Shown here: piece by piece, positions 17,879 through 26,835 of the stretch
Layout of the letters: the number at the start of each line of letters is the position of its first letter
How positions within the stretch are numbered: position 1 is the stretch's first letter
Assembly: GCF_947496775.1 (NCBI RefSeq)
Contig: NZ_CANMDU010000004.1
Location: 1 to 64,000, forward strand
DNA: 64,000 nt
Direction of reading: 5' to 3'
Source: an uncultured Maribacter sp.
GTDB taxonomy: Bacteria > Bacteroidota > Bacteroidia > Flavobacteriales > Flavobacteriaceae
Notes under the pieces: model-generated
Told to the model about the DNA's origin: nothing
What the model saw: only the letters and a program-made list of their open reading frames with translations
Databases searched by the model: none
Translations under genes and position numbers: made by a program

Positions 17879-18133
17879 CTACTTGTATCTTAGCTTTAAT
17901 ACAATAACAGTTATTACCAATATTAAAGTTACTGTATTAGCTATAATCATAGATATACTGTTAATATAATACCCATAGATTAACCAAAGTATTATACCTA
18001 TTAAAAAAGCAATATACATGGTTAGCGATATATCTTTAGTAGATTTTTCGCTCCAAGCTTTATATACTTGTGGAAAGAAAGATGAAGTAGTAAATACTGC
18101 TGCAATTAACCCCAGAATTTCTATTCTTTCCAT
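17879..18133 (-). CDS. SemiSWEET sugar transporter
   Basis: 84 residues with three hydrophobic helices, the size of a bacterial SemiSWEET half-transporter that works as a dimer. It has the PQ motif in SSFFPQVYKAW and the SLTMYIAF and LWLIYGYY phrases of the family. It would move small sugars across the inner membrane without energy input; the substrate is not known. It is monocistronic and faces the same way as leuS, downstream of a long palindrome. Confidence 0.88.
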   Translation of the reverse strand: MERIEILGLIAAVFTTSSFFPQVYKAWSEKSTKDISLTMYIAFLIGIILWLIYGYYINSISMIIANTVTLILVITVIVLKLRYK

Positions 18134-18185
18134 AATTAATTTTATTATTAGAAAAATTAAGTTCTCTATGAACTTGCAAGTTATA

Positions 18186-18225
18186 GTATTATTCCCTTTC
18201 CTTTTAAAAGGAAAGGGAATAATAC
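18186..18225. repeat. Perfect 40-bp palindrome abutting the leuS stop codon
   Basis: Two 20-base arms are exactly complementary with no central mismatch (centre CCTTTTAAAAGG). The palindrome ends 1 bp from the leuS stop codon. As RNA it folds to a near-perfect hairpin in either direction, but there is no T run on either side, so it is not a classic rho-independent terminator. Confidence 0.9.
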
Positions 18226-18226
18226 A

Positions 18227-21130
18227 CTAGCCAACGATATTCACAATTTTACCAGGAACTATTATCACCTTCTTAGGGGTTCTTCCTTGTAATTGCTGCT
18301 GTGTTTTTTCATGTGCCATTACCACTTCTTCAATCTGGTCTTTATTAATATCTAGCGGTAATTCTAATTTAAAACGCATTTTACCATTAAAAGAAATTGG
18401 ATACTCTTTACTGCTTTCTACTAAATGACTTGCATCAAAAGTTGGGAAAGGCGCGGTAGAGATAGACGCTGTATTTCCTAATTGACTCCATAATTCTTCT
18501 GCAATATGTGGCGCATAAGGCGATACCAAAATAGCCAAGGCTTCTAAAACCTCTTTACTAGTACACTTTTGCGTAGAAAGTTCATTAACACAAATCATAA
18601 ATGTAGATACCGAGGTATTAAAAGAGAAGTTTGCAATATCTTCTTCTACCTTCTTTATAGTCTTATGTAATGTTTTTAAATTGTCTTTTGTTGGAGCCGA
18701 GTCTGTAAACTTTGCGCCGTTATCATCAAAATACAAACGCCATAGTTTTTTTAAGAAACCATGTGTTCCTGTAATACCTGCCGTATTCCAAGGTTTAGAT
18801 TGCTCCAATGGCCCCAAAAACATCTCATACAAACGTAAAGAATCTGCACCGTATTCTGCACAAATTTCATCAGGGTTTACCACATTGTATTTGGACTTGG
18901 ACATTTTTTCTACTTCGCGACCAACTATATATTTACCATCCTCTAAAACAAACTCCGCGTCCTTGTATTCCTCTCTCCAGTTTTTAAAAGCTTCTACATC
19001 TAATTCATCAGAAGCATTTATAAGGGAAACATCTGCATGTATTTTCTGAAAATCGAATTCTCCAAATTGTTCAATGTAAGACCCTAAAGGATTATTCTCA
19101 TAGGTATATTTAGATTTACTAGAAGGATTTAAAAATGAATCTATCATATCATAACTAGCAAAAATTGTGTAATTACTTTTAGAAAACTGAACCCTATAAA
19201 CAAAAGCACTCGTCCCCGTAATCATCCCCTGATTAATAAGTTTTTTAGCAAACTCATCTTTAGGAACAAAACCTCTATCGAACATAAATTTTTGCCAAAA
19301 ACGGCTGTATAACAAGTGTCCTGTAGCGTGTTCACTACCACCAATATATAAATCTACATCTTGCCAATAATTCATGGCTTCTTTAGAGAAAATTTCATTG
19401 TCGTTCGTAGGATCCATATACCTATTAAAGTATTGCGAACTTCCTGCCCAACCAGGCATGGTATTCAACTCCAACGGCCACACCGTGGCATTATTTATTT
19501 CACTGTTATGCACTACTTTATTCTCTTTAGTACACCAAGCCCATACCTCAGCATTGCCTAATGGCGGCTCACCGGTTTCTGTTGGTAAATACTTTTCTAC
19601 TTCTGGTAATGCAATTGGTAAATGCTCCGCTGCTATCATCTGCGGCATACCATCTACATAATACACTGGGAAAGGTTCTCCCCAATAACGCTGCCTGCTA
19701 AAAACAGCATCGCGCAGCCTGTAATTTATTTTTCCCTCACCTTGTCCCAATTTCTCTAACTCATAAATAGCCAATTTCATGGCTTTCTTATATGGTAATC
19801 CGTTTAAGAAATCGGAATTTGCAATCACGGTTTTACCCTTATCTGCAAAAGCCTCTTCCGAAATATCTACGCCTTCAAAAATATTAGGGATTGGAATATT
19901 AAAATGTTTTGCAAAATCATAATCGCGCTGATCCCCACAAGGAACAGACATTACTGCTCCTGTACCATAACCTGCCAACACATAGTCTCCTATCCAAATA
20001 GGAATAGGCTCTTTAGAGAAAGGATGCTCTGCATAAGCACCAGTAAAAGCACCAGAAATGGTTTTAACATCGGCCATACGATCACGCTCGGATCGTTTTG
20101 CTGTAGCTTCTATATAGGCTTCTACCTCCGCTTTTTGTTCTGGTGTAGTTATTTGCGAAACCAACTCATGTTCAGGAGCCAAAGTCATAAAACTAACCCC
20201 AAAAATAGTATCGGGTCTAGTGGTAAATACCTCTATAACCGCATTATGATTATTCACTTTAAAAGTTGCCGAAGCACCCTGACTCCTTCCTATCCAATTG
20301 GTTTGTGAATCTTTCAAAGGCTGTGGCCAATCTATCTTTTCTAACCCATCTAATAAACGTTGTGCATATGCAGAAATACGCATACTCCACTGTGTCATTT
20401 TTTTACGAACCACAGGATGCCCACCACGTTCAGATACACCGTTTACAATCTCATCATTAGCTAAAACCGTTCCTAATGCTGGGCACCAGTTAACTTCGGT
20501 TTCCGCCAAATAGGTTAATCTATATTGTAATAAAATCTCTTGTTGTTTTTTACTATCAAAAGACTTCCATTCCTCACTACTAAAAATCGCTATATCTTCA
20601 TCACAAACGGCATTAACACTAGCATTTCCCTTTTTTTCAAAAACGGCAACTAAGCTAGAAATATCTTCTGCCTTATCGGTATCTTTATTATACCAAGAAT
20701 TAAATATTTGAATAAAAATCCACTGTGTCCATTTATAATATTTTGGATCCGAAGTTCTTACCTCACGACTCCAATCAAAAGAGAAACCAATTTGATCTAA
20801 CTGCCTTCTATAGGTTGTAATATTTTCGGCTGTAGTTATTGCCGGGTGCTGCCCTGTTTGTATAGCATATTGTTCTGCTGGAAGTCCAAAAGAATCGTAC
20901 CCCTGCGGATGCATTACATTAAAACCTTTATGCCTTTTGTAACGTGCATAAATATCACTGGCAATATACCCTAACGGATGCCCAACATGCAACCCTGCTC
21001 CAGAAGGATAAGGAAACATATCTAGAACATAGAATTTTTCTTTGTCCGAATTGTTTTCTGCTTTAAACGTTTGGTTTTCTGCCCAATATTTTTGCCACTT
21101 GGCTTCAATTTCATTGAAATTGTACTGCAT
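18227..21130 (-). CDS. leuS: Leucyl-tRNA synthetase
   Basis: 967 residues. Class I enzyme charging tRNA-Leu. HVGH (residues 48-51) is the HIGH motif in the FPYPSGAGLHVGHPLGY block, and KMSKSKYNVVNPDEIC is the KMSKS block. The editing domain has TTRPDTIFG and the hydrolytic-site phrase GTGAVMSVPCGDQRD. An insert of about 100 residues lies between the zinc-like/HIGH core and KMSKS (leucine-specific region), making it a little longer than many bacterial LeuRS. The C-terminal anticodon-binding and tRNA-contact domains appear intact. A 40-bp palindrome follows the stop codon at once. Confidence 0.97.
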   Translation of the reverse strand: MQYNFNEIEAKWQKYWAENQTFKAENNSDKEKFYVLDMFPYPSGAGLHVGHPLGYIASDIYARYKRHKGFNVMHPQGYDSFGLPAEQYAIQTGQHPAITTAENITTYRRQLDQIGFSFDWSREVRTSDPKYYKWTQWIFIQIFNSWYNKDTDKAEDISSLVAVFEKKGNASVNAVCDEDIAIFSSEEWKSFDSKKQQEILLQYRLTYLAETEVNWCPALGTVLANDEIVNGVSERGGHPVVRKKMTQWSMRISAYAQRLLDGLEKIDWPQPLKDSQTNWIGRSQGASATFKVNNHNAVIEVFTTRPDTIFGVSFMTLAPEHELVSQITTPEQKAEVEAYIEATAKRSERDRMADVKTISGAFTGAYAEHPFSKEPIPIWIGDYVLAGYGTGAVMSVPCGDQRDYDFAKHFNIPIPNIFEGVDISEEAFADKGKTVIANSDFLNGLPYKKAMKLAIYELEKLGQGEGKINYRLRDAVFSRQRYWGEPFPVYYVDGMPQMIAAEHLPIALPEVEKYLPTETGEPPLGNAEVWAWCTKENKVVHNSEINNATVWPLELNTMPGWAGSSQYFNRYMDPTNDNEIFSKEAMNYWQDVDLYIGGSEHATGHLLYSRFWQKFMFDRGFVPKDEFAKKLINQGMITGTSAFVYRVQFSKSNYTIFASYDMIDSFLNPSSKSKYTYENNPLGSYIEQFGEFDFQKIHADVSLINASDELDVEAFKNWREEYKDAEFVLEDGKYIVGREVEKMSKSKYNVVNPDEICAEYGADSLRLYEMFLGPLEQSKPWNTAGITGTHGFLKKLWRLYFDDNGAKFTDSAPTKDNLKTLHKTIKKVEEDIANFSFNTSVSTFMICVNELSTQKCTSKEVLEALAILVSPYAPHIAEELWSQLGNTASISTAPFPTFDASHLVESSKEYPISFNGKMRFKLELPLDINKDQIEEVVMAHEKTQQQLQGRTPKKVIIVPGKIVNIVG

Positions 21131-21202
21131 AATAGGATTACTTTTATTCCCGGCAAAAATAAGTTTAATAAAGGAAAGAGGAAAGCTAAAGCAAAAGCTT
21201 GT

Positions 21203-22045
21203 TTATGGCATTAGTAATTTTCCACTATACAACACCCAAAACATAGATAATATGGCAGAAATATTAATTGCATAACCAAATAATTTCATTTGAGATAAAG
21301 TATAAGGTTTGTCTTTAAAGAAAATTAAAACATCTAGTAATAACCAAATACTAAAAAATGCTAGAAAAAGAGCCAAAACTATATCTTGAAACCAAAACCA
21401 AACTAAAAAGGCTTCTAGCAATACAATAGCGGTCATGAGCATTTTAGATTTTTTTCTGCCTAAGATTCCTGCAGTTGTTTTTTTACCCCCCAATACATCG
21501 GGCTCAATATCCATTATTTCTCCTGCAATATGTGCCTGAAAAGCGAAAAGGGCCAAATATACTAAGGTTTGCCAAGGCAGTTCTGGCAGATTATTTAATT
21601 GAATACTAAAAAGAGCTGTAGTTACATAACCAACTTGAATAAAAATCTCAAACGGAGGTCTTTCTTTTATTCTAAACGGTCCAAAATTATAAGCGATATT
21701 AATGAGCACCATAAAGACCAACAACAATAACATATAAAATCCAGATGTCATAGAAAACCAAACTATAAATGGTAAAATAACAACGGCAATTTTCCCTAAA
21801 AGCCCCTTTAACTCTTCTTTAGAAGCACTAGCTCCAAACAGGAAATTTCCTTTTCGTTTATTTACTGCATCTGCCTTAACATCATTATAATCATTTAGTC
21901 CATAAACTAGATAATTTAATGGAAAAGTAACAAAGAAAAGCCCAACCCAAAAAGGAATGGTATTCCAAAAAGTAGTTTTTCCACTAAATGGCACTAGATA
22001 TATCCAAATAGTAGGAAACCACAATCCTGGCCTAGAAATTTTTAT
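21203..22045 (-). CDS. UbiA-family prenyltransferase with no ATG start
   Basis: About 273-280 residues, nine hydrophobic helices. The first aspartate-rich motif is NDYNDVKAD and the second DIEPDVLGGKKTT lies in the second half. UbiA proteins transfer prenyl chains to aromatic or carotenoid acceptors in the membrane. Here a carotenoid elongase/hydratase or quinone enzyme is possible but not decided. The only standard start in frame is TTG at 22024, yet the seven codons upstream read KISRPG, which matches the usual family N-terminus. The reading frame is open to 22085, with an ATA at 22045 as a possible rare start. No ATG exists in any frame up to 22130 on this strand. The end coordinate given is a compromise. 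Confidence 0.8.
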   Translation of the reverse strand: MKISRPGLWFPTIWIYLVPFSGKTTFWNTIPFWVGLFFVTFPLNYLVYGLNDYNDVKADAVNKRKGNFLFGASASKEELKGLLGKIAVVILPFIVWFSMTSGFYMLLLLVFMVLINIAYNFGPFRIKERPPFEIFIQVGYVTTALFSIQLNNLPELPWQTLVYLALFAFQAHIAGEIMDIEPDVLGGKKTTAGILGRKKSKMLMTAIVLLEAFLVWFWFQDIVLALFLAFFSIWLLLDVLIFFKDKPYTLSQMKLFGYAINISAILSMFWVLYSGKLLMP

Positions 22046-22090
22046 ATGAAAAAGTACGTTGTTTAAAAAATTGGATACTCTGTTTTATCT

Positions 22091-22129
22091 TTAAGCTTGC
22101 TTAAAATGTTTATCTTAACGCAAGCTTAA
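22091..22129. repeat. 10-bp inverted repeat between ubiA and the CHU_C gene
   Basis: TTAAGCTTGC (22091-22100) and GCAAGCTTAA (22120-22129) with a 19-base spacer, 16 bp before the TTG start of the CHU_C gene. It may be an operator or a leader hairpin for one of the two divergent genes. Confidence 0.6.
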
Positions 22130-22145
22130 TCACTATATTTTACAA

Positions 22146-24026
22146 TTGAAAACTTATACCACTTTTTCTCTCCTTCTATTTCTGTTTTTTTGCCTTATAT
22201 CTACCCAAATTCTTTTTGGACAGTTAGGTTTTTGCGGAGGAAATTCTGGCGACCCTATTTTTACAGAAACTTTTGGAACTGGAACAGATAGAGGGCCTGC
22301 GCTACCAACAGGGATTACCTCTTATTTCTACACTACGGGTGTACCGGCAGATGGAGATTATACTATAAGCAGCAACACCAATTTTTACGATTGGCATAAT
22401 ACTACAGACCATACTCCCGGGGATACAAATGGAAAATCTTTTATTGTAAATGCTCATTTTACAGCAGGTGAATTTTACAGAAGAACTGTAAGTGGTTTAT
22501 GCGAGAATACTTCTTACGAATTTTCTTCTTGGTTAATTAATCTTCAACAGCCTAATGGTTTTTGTGAGAATGGTGGACTGCCCATAAACGTACGTTTTCA
22601 AATATGGGATAGCACAGATACAACCCTTTTAGCATCTGGAGATACTGGAAACATTATGAGCCAAGCCACTCCTGTTTGGGAACAATATGGCTTAGTTTTT
22701 AAAACTGAAGTAGGGCAAACTTCGGTAATTTTAAAAATGCTTAATAATGGTAATGGAGGTTGCGGAAATGATTTAGGAATAGATGATATTGTTTTTAAAT
22801 CTTGTGGCGATTTTATTAGCGTTCGTAATGATGCCAATGAAAGCAGTATAACTAGTTGTGAAGACCTTGGGGCAATATCTACAACTTTAACTGCCACTCC
22901 AGATTTTTCAATTTTTAATACCCATGCATACCAATGGCAAGAAAGTAATGATGCAATTAATTGGACCGATATTGTAGGAGCCACGAACCCTACATACACC
23001 ACTCCTCTAATAAATACAACCACTTATTTTAGGGCAAAAGTTTCGGAAGATGCTATAAATATATCTAATAATCTATGCAATGTGGTCTCCGAAACTTTTA
23101 GCTTACACATAATACCAATACCAATTGCTCCAGTAAGTAATGGGGATATTAGTAATTGCCAAGGAGAAGCAAGCGGACTAAGTGTTTCTGTTCCTGATGG
23201 TGTTTCCGTAAACTGGTACGATGCACCTATTGGCGGAAACCTAATACAACCTAATAGTTCTTTTTTTCAAACCGAAACTGCCGGAAACTATTATGCCGAA
23301 GCTATTTCTGAGTTAGGGGCATGCATCTCTCCTACTAGGACTTTAGTAACCGCAATCTTTCACCCTTTGCCTGTTCTTAATAATGAAAGCCTTACTTTCT
23401 GCGAAGATGAAAACATAAATTTATCAGCAGATATAACCAATGCAAACTACCTATGGAGTACTGGAGAAACTACTTTAAACATTTCTGCAAATACACCAGG
23501 AACATACTCTGTAGTTGTAACAAATACCAATGGGTGTTCTAACGAAAAAACAATTACCCTAGAACAGATAGACCGTCCTATTTTAAAATCTATACGTTCG
23601 GATGGACCATCTATAATTATCCAAACCGAAAATATAGGAGATTTTGAATATGCTTTAAACTTTGGTGCATACCAAACAAGCCCCATATTCGATGCCGTCC
23701 TTGGTGGTTCCTATATAATTACTATAAGAGAACGTAATTTTTGCGGAGAGATTAATGAACCATACATTCATTTAGTTATCCCTAAGTTTTTCACCCCCAA
23801 CGGTGATGGTTTTTACGACACTTTTAGGCCAGAGGGTATTCCAAATAATATTTCATATTCACTAAGTATTTACGACCGATATGGCACATTAATTCTAAAC
23901 TCTAGAGATAGTTCGTTTGGTTGGGATGGCTTTTTTAACGGAAGTAAATTACCTGCTTCTGACTATTGGTATACCATTATTGTAGAAAATAACATGTACA
24001 AAGGCCATTTTTCCTTAAAAAGATAA
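22146..24026 (+). CDS. Exported protein with T9SS type B (CHU_C) sorting domain
   Basis: 626 residues, TTG start giving a good signal peptide (KTYTTFSLLLFLFFCLI, cleaved near residue 25). The N-terminal 200 residues (FGTGTDRG, YRRTVSGLCENTSYEFSSW, GNGGCGNDLGIDDI) are a discoidin/galactose-binding-like module often seen in gliding-associated proteins. Ig-like or PKD-like repeats follow (YQWQESND, VNWYDAPIGG, YLWSTGET). The last 79 residues (FFTPNGDG, IYDRYG, GWDG, Y-W-Y-T) form the CHU_C/type B domain that targets the protein through T9SS. It is likely a cell-surface protein or adhesin. Function beyond that is not predictable. Confidence 0.88.
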   Translation: MKTYTTFSLLLFLFFCLISTQILFGQLGFCGGNSGDPIFTETFGTGTDRGPALPTGITSYFYTTGVPADGDYTISSNTNFYDWHNTTDHTPGDTNGKSFIVNAHFTAGEFYRRTVSGLCENTSYEFSSWLINLQQPNGFCENGGLPINVRFQIWDSTDTTLLASGDTGNIMSQATPVWEQYGLVFKTEVGQTSVILKMLNNGNGGCGNDLGIDDIVFKSCGDFISVRNDANESSITSCEDLGAISTTLTATPDFSIFNTHAYQWQESNDAINWTDIVGATNPTYTTPLINTTTYFRAKVSEDAINISNNLCNVVSETFSLHIIPIPIAPVSNGDISNCQGEASGLSVSVPDGVSVNWYDAPIGGNLIQPNSSFFQTETAGNYYAEAISELGACISPTRTLVTAIFHPLPVLNNESLTFCEDENINLSADITNANYLWSTGETTLNISANTPGTYSVVVTNTNGCSNEKTITLEQIDRPILKSIRSDGPSIIIQTENIGDFEYALNFGAYQTSPIFDAVLGGSYIITIRERNFCGEINEPYIHLVIPKFFTPNGDGFYDTFRPEGIPNNISYSLSIYDRYGTLILNSRDSSFGWDGFFNGSKLPASDYWYTIIVENNMYKGHFSLKR

Positions 24027-24096
24027 CCTAGCTATTTATAAGATTGTATGTTCTTTTGAAATTACTTTCCTATTTTTACCATACGGATTACCCACT

Positions 24097-24975
24097 ATGA
24101 GCAAATCTTTTGAAAATTATCATAAAAGGAAATTAATTTCTTCCTACTTTTCAGTAGTGCTTAGTATAGCACTAGTACTGTTTTTACTTGGTATTTTAGG
24201 CCTTTTAGTTTTAAATACTAAAAAAATGGCTGATCATTTTAAGGAACAAATTACTATTTCTGTCTTTTTAAAAGATAGCGCTAAAGAGGTAGAAATAAAC
24301 CAAATGCAAAAAAGCCTTGCTATGGCAGAATATTCCAAAAAGGCCACTTATGTCTCAAAAGAAGAAGCTGCAGAGCAACATACTAAAGAAATTGGAGAAA
24401 ACTTTCAAGATTTCCTTGGTTACAATCCCCTAAAAAACTCCATAGATATACAATTAAATGCAGATTTTGTTTCACCAGATCAAATGGAGAAAATTGCAGG
24501 AGAAATTTCTAAAAAAGGATATGTAGACGAAGTTAGCTACGACAGACCTTTGGTTGGTCTCCTTACCGAAAATGTAAAAAAAATCGGGTTTTGGATTTTA
24601 GTAGCTAGTGGCATCTTTACCTTCATTGCTGTTTTATTAATTAATAGCTCTATTAGACTATCTATCTATTCCAAACGTTTTATAATAAAAACAATGCAAA
24701 TGGTAGGAGCTACTAAAACTTTTATTAGAAGGCCATTTATTCTAAATAACATTAAACTTGGAATATTGGGATCTATTATAGCTATTTTGGCTCTAAGCGG
24801 CGTTCTTTATTACATTAATGAAAACTTTAATGAACTTGGCCTTTTTGAAGACCCTACAGCACTAGTATTACTTTTAGTTTCCGTTTTTATCTTAGGAGTG
24901 TTTATATCATTTATTAGCACTTATTTTGCAACCCAACGGTTCTTAAACCTTAGAACTGATGAATTATATTATTAA
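24097..24975 (+). CDS. ftsX: Cell-division permease-like protein FtsX
   Basis: 292 residues. Topology is FtsX-like: one N-terminal membrane helix (about 18-40), a periplasmic domain of roughly 130 residues, then three helices. SIRLSIYSKRFIIKTMQMVGATKTFIRRPF is the conserved cytoplasmic loop. With FtsE it forms an ABC-type complex controlling cell-wall hydrolases at the septum. ftsE is not in this window, as is common in Bacteroidota where the genes are unlinked. The gene begins a run with DUF3098, uppP and truB. Confidence 0.92.
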   Translation: MSKSFENYHKRKLISSYFSVVLSIALVLFLLGILGLLVLNTKKMADHFKEQITISVFLKDSAKEVEINQMQKSLAMAEYSKKATYVSKEEAAEQHTKEIGENFQDFLGYNPLKNSIDIQLNADFVSPDQMEKIAGEISKKGYVDEVSYDRPLVGLLTENVKKIGFWILVASGIFTFIAVLLINSSIRLSIYSKRFIIKTMQMVGATKTFIRRPFILNNIKLGILGSIIAILALSGVLYYINENFNELGLFEDPTALVLLLVSVFILGVFISFISTYFATQRFLNLRTDELYY

Positions 24976-24984
24976 ATTTGCCCT

Positions 24985-25251
24985 ATGAGCAAAAAACACA
25001 ATTCCGAATTGAAAAACTCAGAAAAACAAGAGTTTATTTTTCAAAAGAAAAACTACTTATTTATGTTCATAGGGTTAGCCTGTATTGCTTTAGGCTTTAT
25101 CTTAATGAGTGGCGGCGGCAGTGACGACCCCAATGTTTTTAATGACGACATTTATAACTTTAGAAGAATTCGTTTAGCCCCAACCCTAGTATTAATAGGT
25201 CTTGGGATAGAAGTATATGCTATATTATTAAACCCTCATAAGAAAAAATAA
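24985..25251 (+). CDS. DUF3098 small membrane protein
   Basis: 88 residues with two membrane helices (about 26-44 and 65-82) separated by LMSGGGSDDPNVFNDDIYNFRRIRLAPT, the signature of DUF3098. It lies 9 bp after ftsX and 1 bp before the uppP start, clearly in one operon. Members are restricted to Bacteroidota and have no known role. The conserved position between ftsX and uppP suggests an envelope or division role. Confidence 0.85.
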   Translation: MSKKHNSELKNSEKQEFIFQKKNYLFMFIGLACIALGFILMSGGGSDDPNVFNDDIYNFRRIRLAPTLVLIGLGIEVYAILLNPHKKK

Positions 25252-25252
25252 T

Positions 25253-26047
25253 TTGGAAACTTTAGATGCTATTATCCTTGGAATTATTCAGGGTTTAACA
25301 GAATTTTTACCCGTTTCTTCTAGCGGACATTTAGAACTAGGGAAAGCAATTTTAGGAGATGATTCTGTTCCCGAAGAGAGTCTTTTATTTACTGTTGTAC
25401 TTCATTTTGCTACTGCATTAAGTACTATCGTTATTTTTAGAAAAGACATTTGGGAAATTTTAAGTGGTTTATTCCAATTTAAATGGAATGAAGAAATGCA
25501 ATTCTCCTTAAAAATTATTGCTTCTATGTTTCCCGCTGTTTTTGTTGGATTGTTCTTTGAAGAACAATTAGAGAGTTTTTTTGGAGGGAATATTCGCTTT
25601 GTAGGCTTCATGTTAATCATAACAGCCGTATTACTTTATTTTGCTGACAAAGCTAAAGACACGGATAAAAAAGTTAGCTTTCCGAACGCATTAATTGTAG
25701 GAGTTTCGCAAGCAATAGCTATGCTACCCGGTATTTCTAGAAGTGGTGCCACCATATCTACATCTGTTCTTTTGGGTGTTGACAAAACTAAAGCCGCACG
25801 TTTTTCTTTCTTAATGGTAGTCCCTTTAATTTTTGGAAAAATAGCGAAGGATATATTTAGTGGGGATTTAACCTTCTCAGGAGATAACAATTTTGCAATG
25901 GGCGCTGGTTTTATAGCTGCTTTTGTTGCCGGTTTAGTAGCATGTACCTGGATGATTCAACTAGTAAAGAAAAGTAAACTTTCCTATTTTGCAATTTACT
26001 GTTTAATTGTAGGTATTATTGCTATTGCATACGGCTATATGTCTTAA
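25253..26047 (+). CDS. uppP: Undecaprenyl-diphosphatase
   Basis: 264 residues, TTG start 1 bp after the DUF3098 stop. About eight membrane helices. Catalytic regions are intact: EFLPVSSSGHLEL near residues 17-30 and GISRSGATISTS near 155-166. It recycles undecaprenyl diphosphate to the monophosphate carrier for peptidoglycan and other envelope glycans, and can confer bacitracin tolerance (BacA). Confidence 0.95.
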   Translation: METLDAIILGIIQGLTEFLPVSSSGHLELGKAILGDDSVPEESLLFTVVLHFATALSTIVIFRKDIWEILSGLFQFKWNEEMQFSLKIIASMFPAVFVGLFFEEQLESFFGGNIRFVGFMLIITAVLLYFADKAKDTDKKVSFPNALIVGVSQAIAMLPGISRSGATISTSVLLGVDKTKAARFSFLMVVPLIFGKIAKDIFSGDLTFSGDNNFAMGAGFIAAFVAGLVACTWMIQLVKKSKLSYFAIYCLIVGIIAIAYGYMS

Positions 26048-26067
26048 AAAAATAATTATCTGCTCTA

Positions 26068-26772
26068 TTGAAAAACCAAGAAGATTTTTTGCAAGGACAA
26101 ATTTTATTAGTAGACAAGCCATTAACATGGACTTCTTTTCAGGCTGTCAATAAAATTAAATGGGATATTCGCAAAGCTTTTAATTTAAAAAAAATAAAAG
26201 TTGGTCATGCCGGTACATTAGACCCTTTAGCTACGGGACTACTAATAATTTGTACTGGAAAATTTACAAAAAAAATTACCGAGATACAAGGGCAAACTAA
26301 AGAGTATACTGGCACTATTACTCTTGGCGGGACTACACCTTCTTTTGATTTAGAAACAGAGGTAAATGAAACATTCCCAACAGAACATATAACAACCGAT
26401 CTTATCCAGGATACTATTCCTAAGTTCTTAGGAGAAATAGAACAAGTACCTCCAGTATTTTCTGCCCTGAAAAAAGATGGTAAGCGTTTGTACGAATATG
26501 CTCGAGAAGGAAAAGAAGTCGAAGTTAAAAAAAGGCTAGTTACTATATCGGAGTTCGAAATAACTGCGATTAATCTACCAAATATTGATTTTAGAATTAC
26601 CTGTAGTAAAGGAACCTATATCCGCTCTATAGCTAATGATTTTGGCAAGGCATTGCAATCAGGAGGTCATTTATCTACCCTAAGAAGAACCAAAATAGGA
26701 GACTATAACGTAGATATAGCCATAGACCCTACCAAATTTGGTGAAATGTTACCAAAAAAAAGTGAGAATTAA
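26068..26772 (+). CDS. truB: tRNA pseudouridine-55 synthase
   Basis: 234 residues from a TTG start. It isomerises U55 in the T-loop of tRNA. The catalytic Asp lies in GHAGTLDPLATGLL. PPVFSALKKDGKRLYEYAREG and CSKGTYIRSIANDFG are the other TruB signatures. The protein lacks a PUA domain at the C-terminus, so it is a short form. It is part of the ftsX-DUF3098-uppP-truB run. Confidence 0.95.
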   Translation: MKNQEDFLQGQILLVDKPLTWTSFQAVNKIKWDIRKAFNLKKIKVGHAGTLDPLATGLLIICTGKFTKKITEIQGQTKEYTGTITLGGTTPSFDLETEVNETFPTEHITTDLIQDTIPKFLGEIEQVPPVFSALKKDGKRLYEYAREGKEVEVKKRLVTISEFEITAINLPNIDFRITCSKGTYIRSIANDFGKALQSGGHLSTLRRTKIGDYNVDIAIDPTKFGEMLPKKSEN

Positions 26773-26835
26773 AGTAAGATTTTCTCCTTTTAAAGGTCTA
26801 ATAAAATATTTTAGTAAAAAATAGGTTATAACTCT

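Noticed and set aside
19904-20308. 134-codon ORF antisense to leuS
   Set aside because: Lies wholly inside the conserved synthetase gene and has no family pattern.
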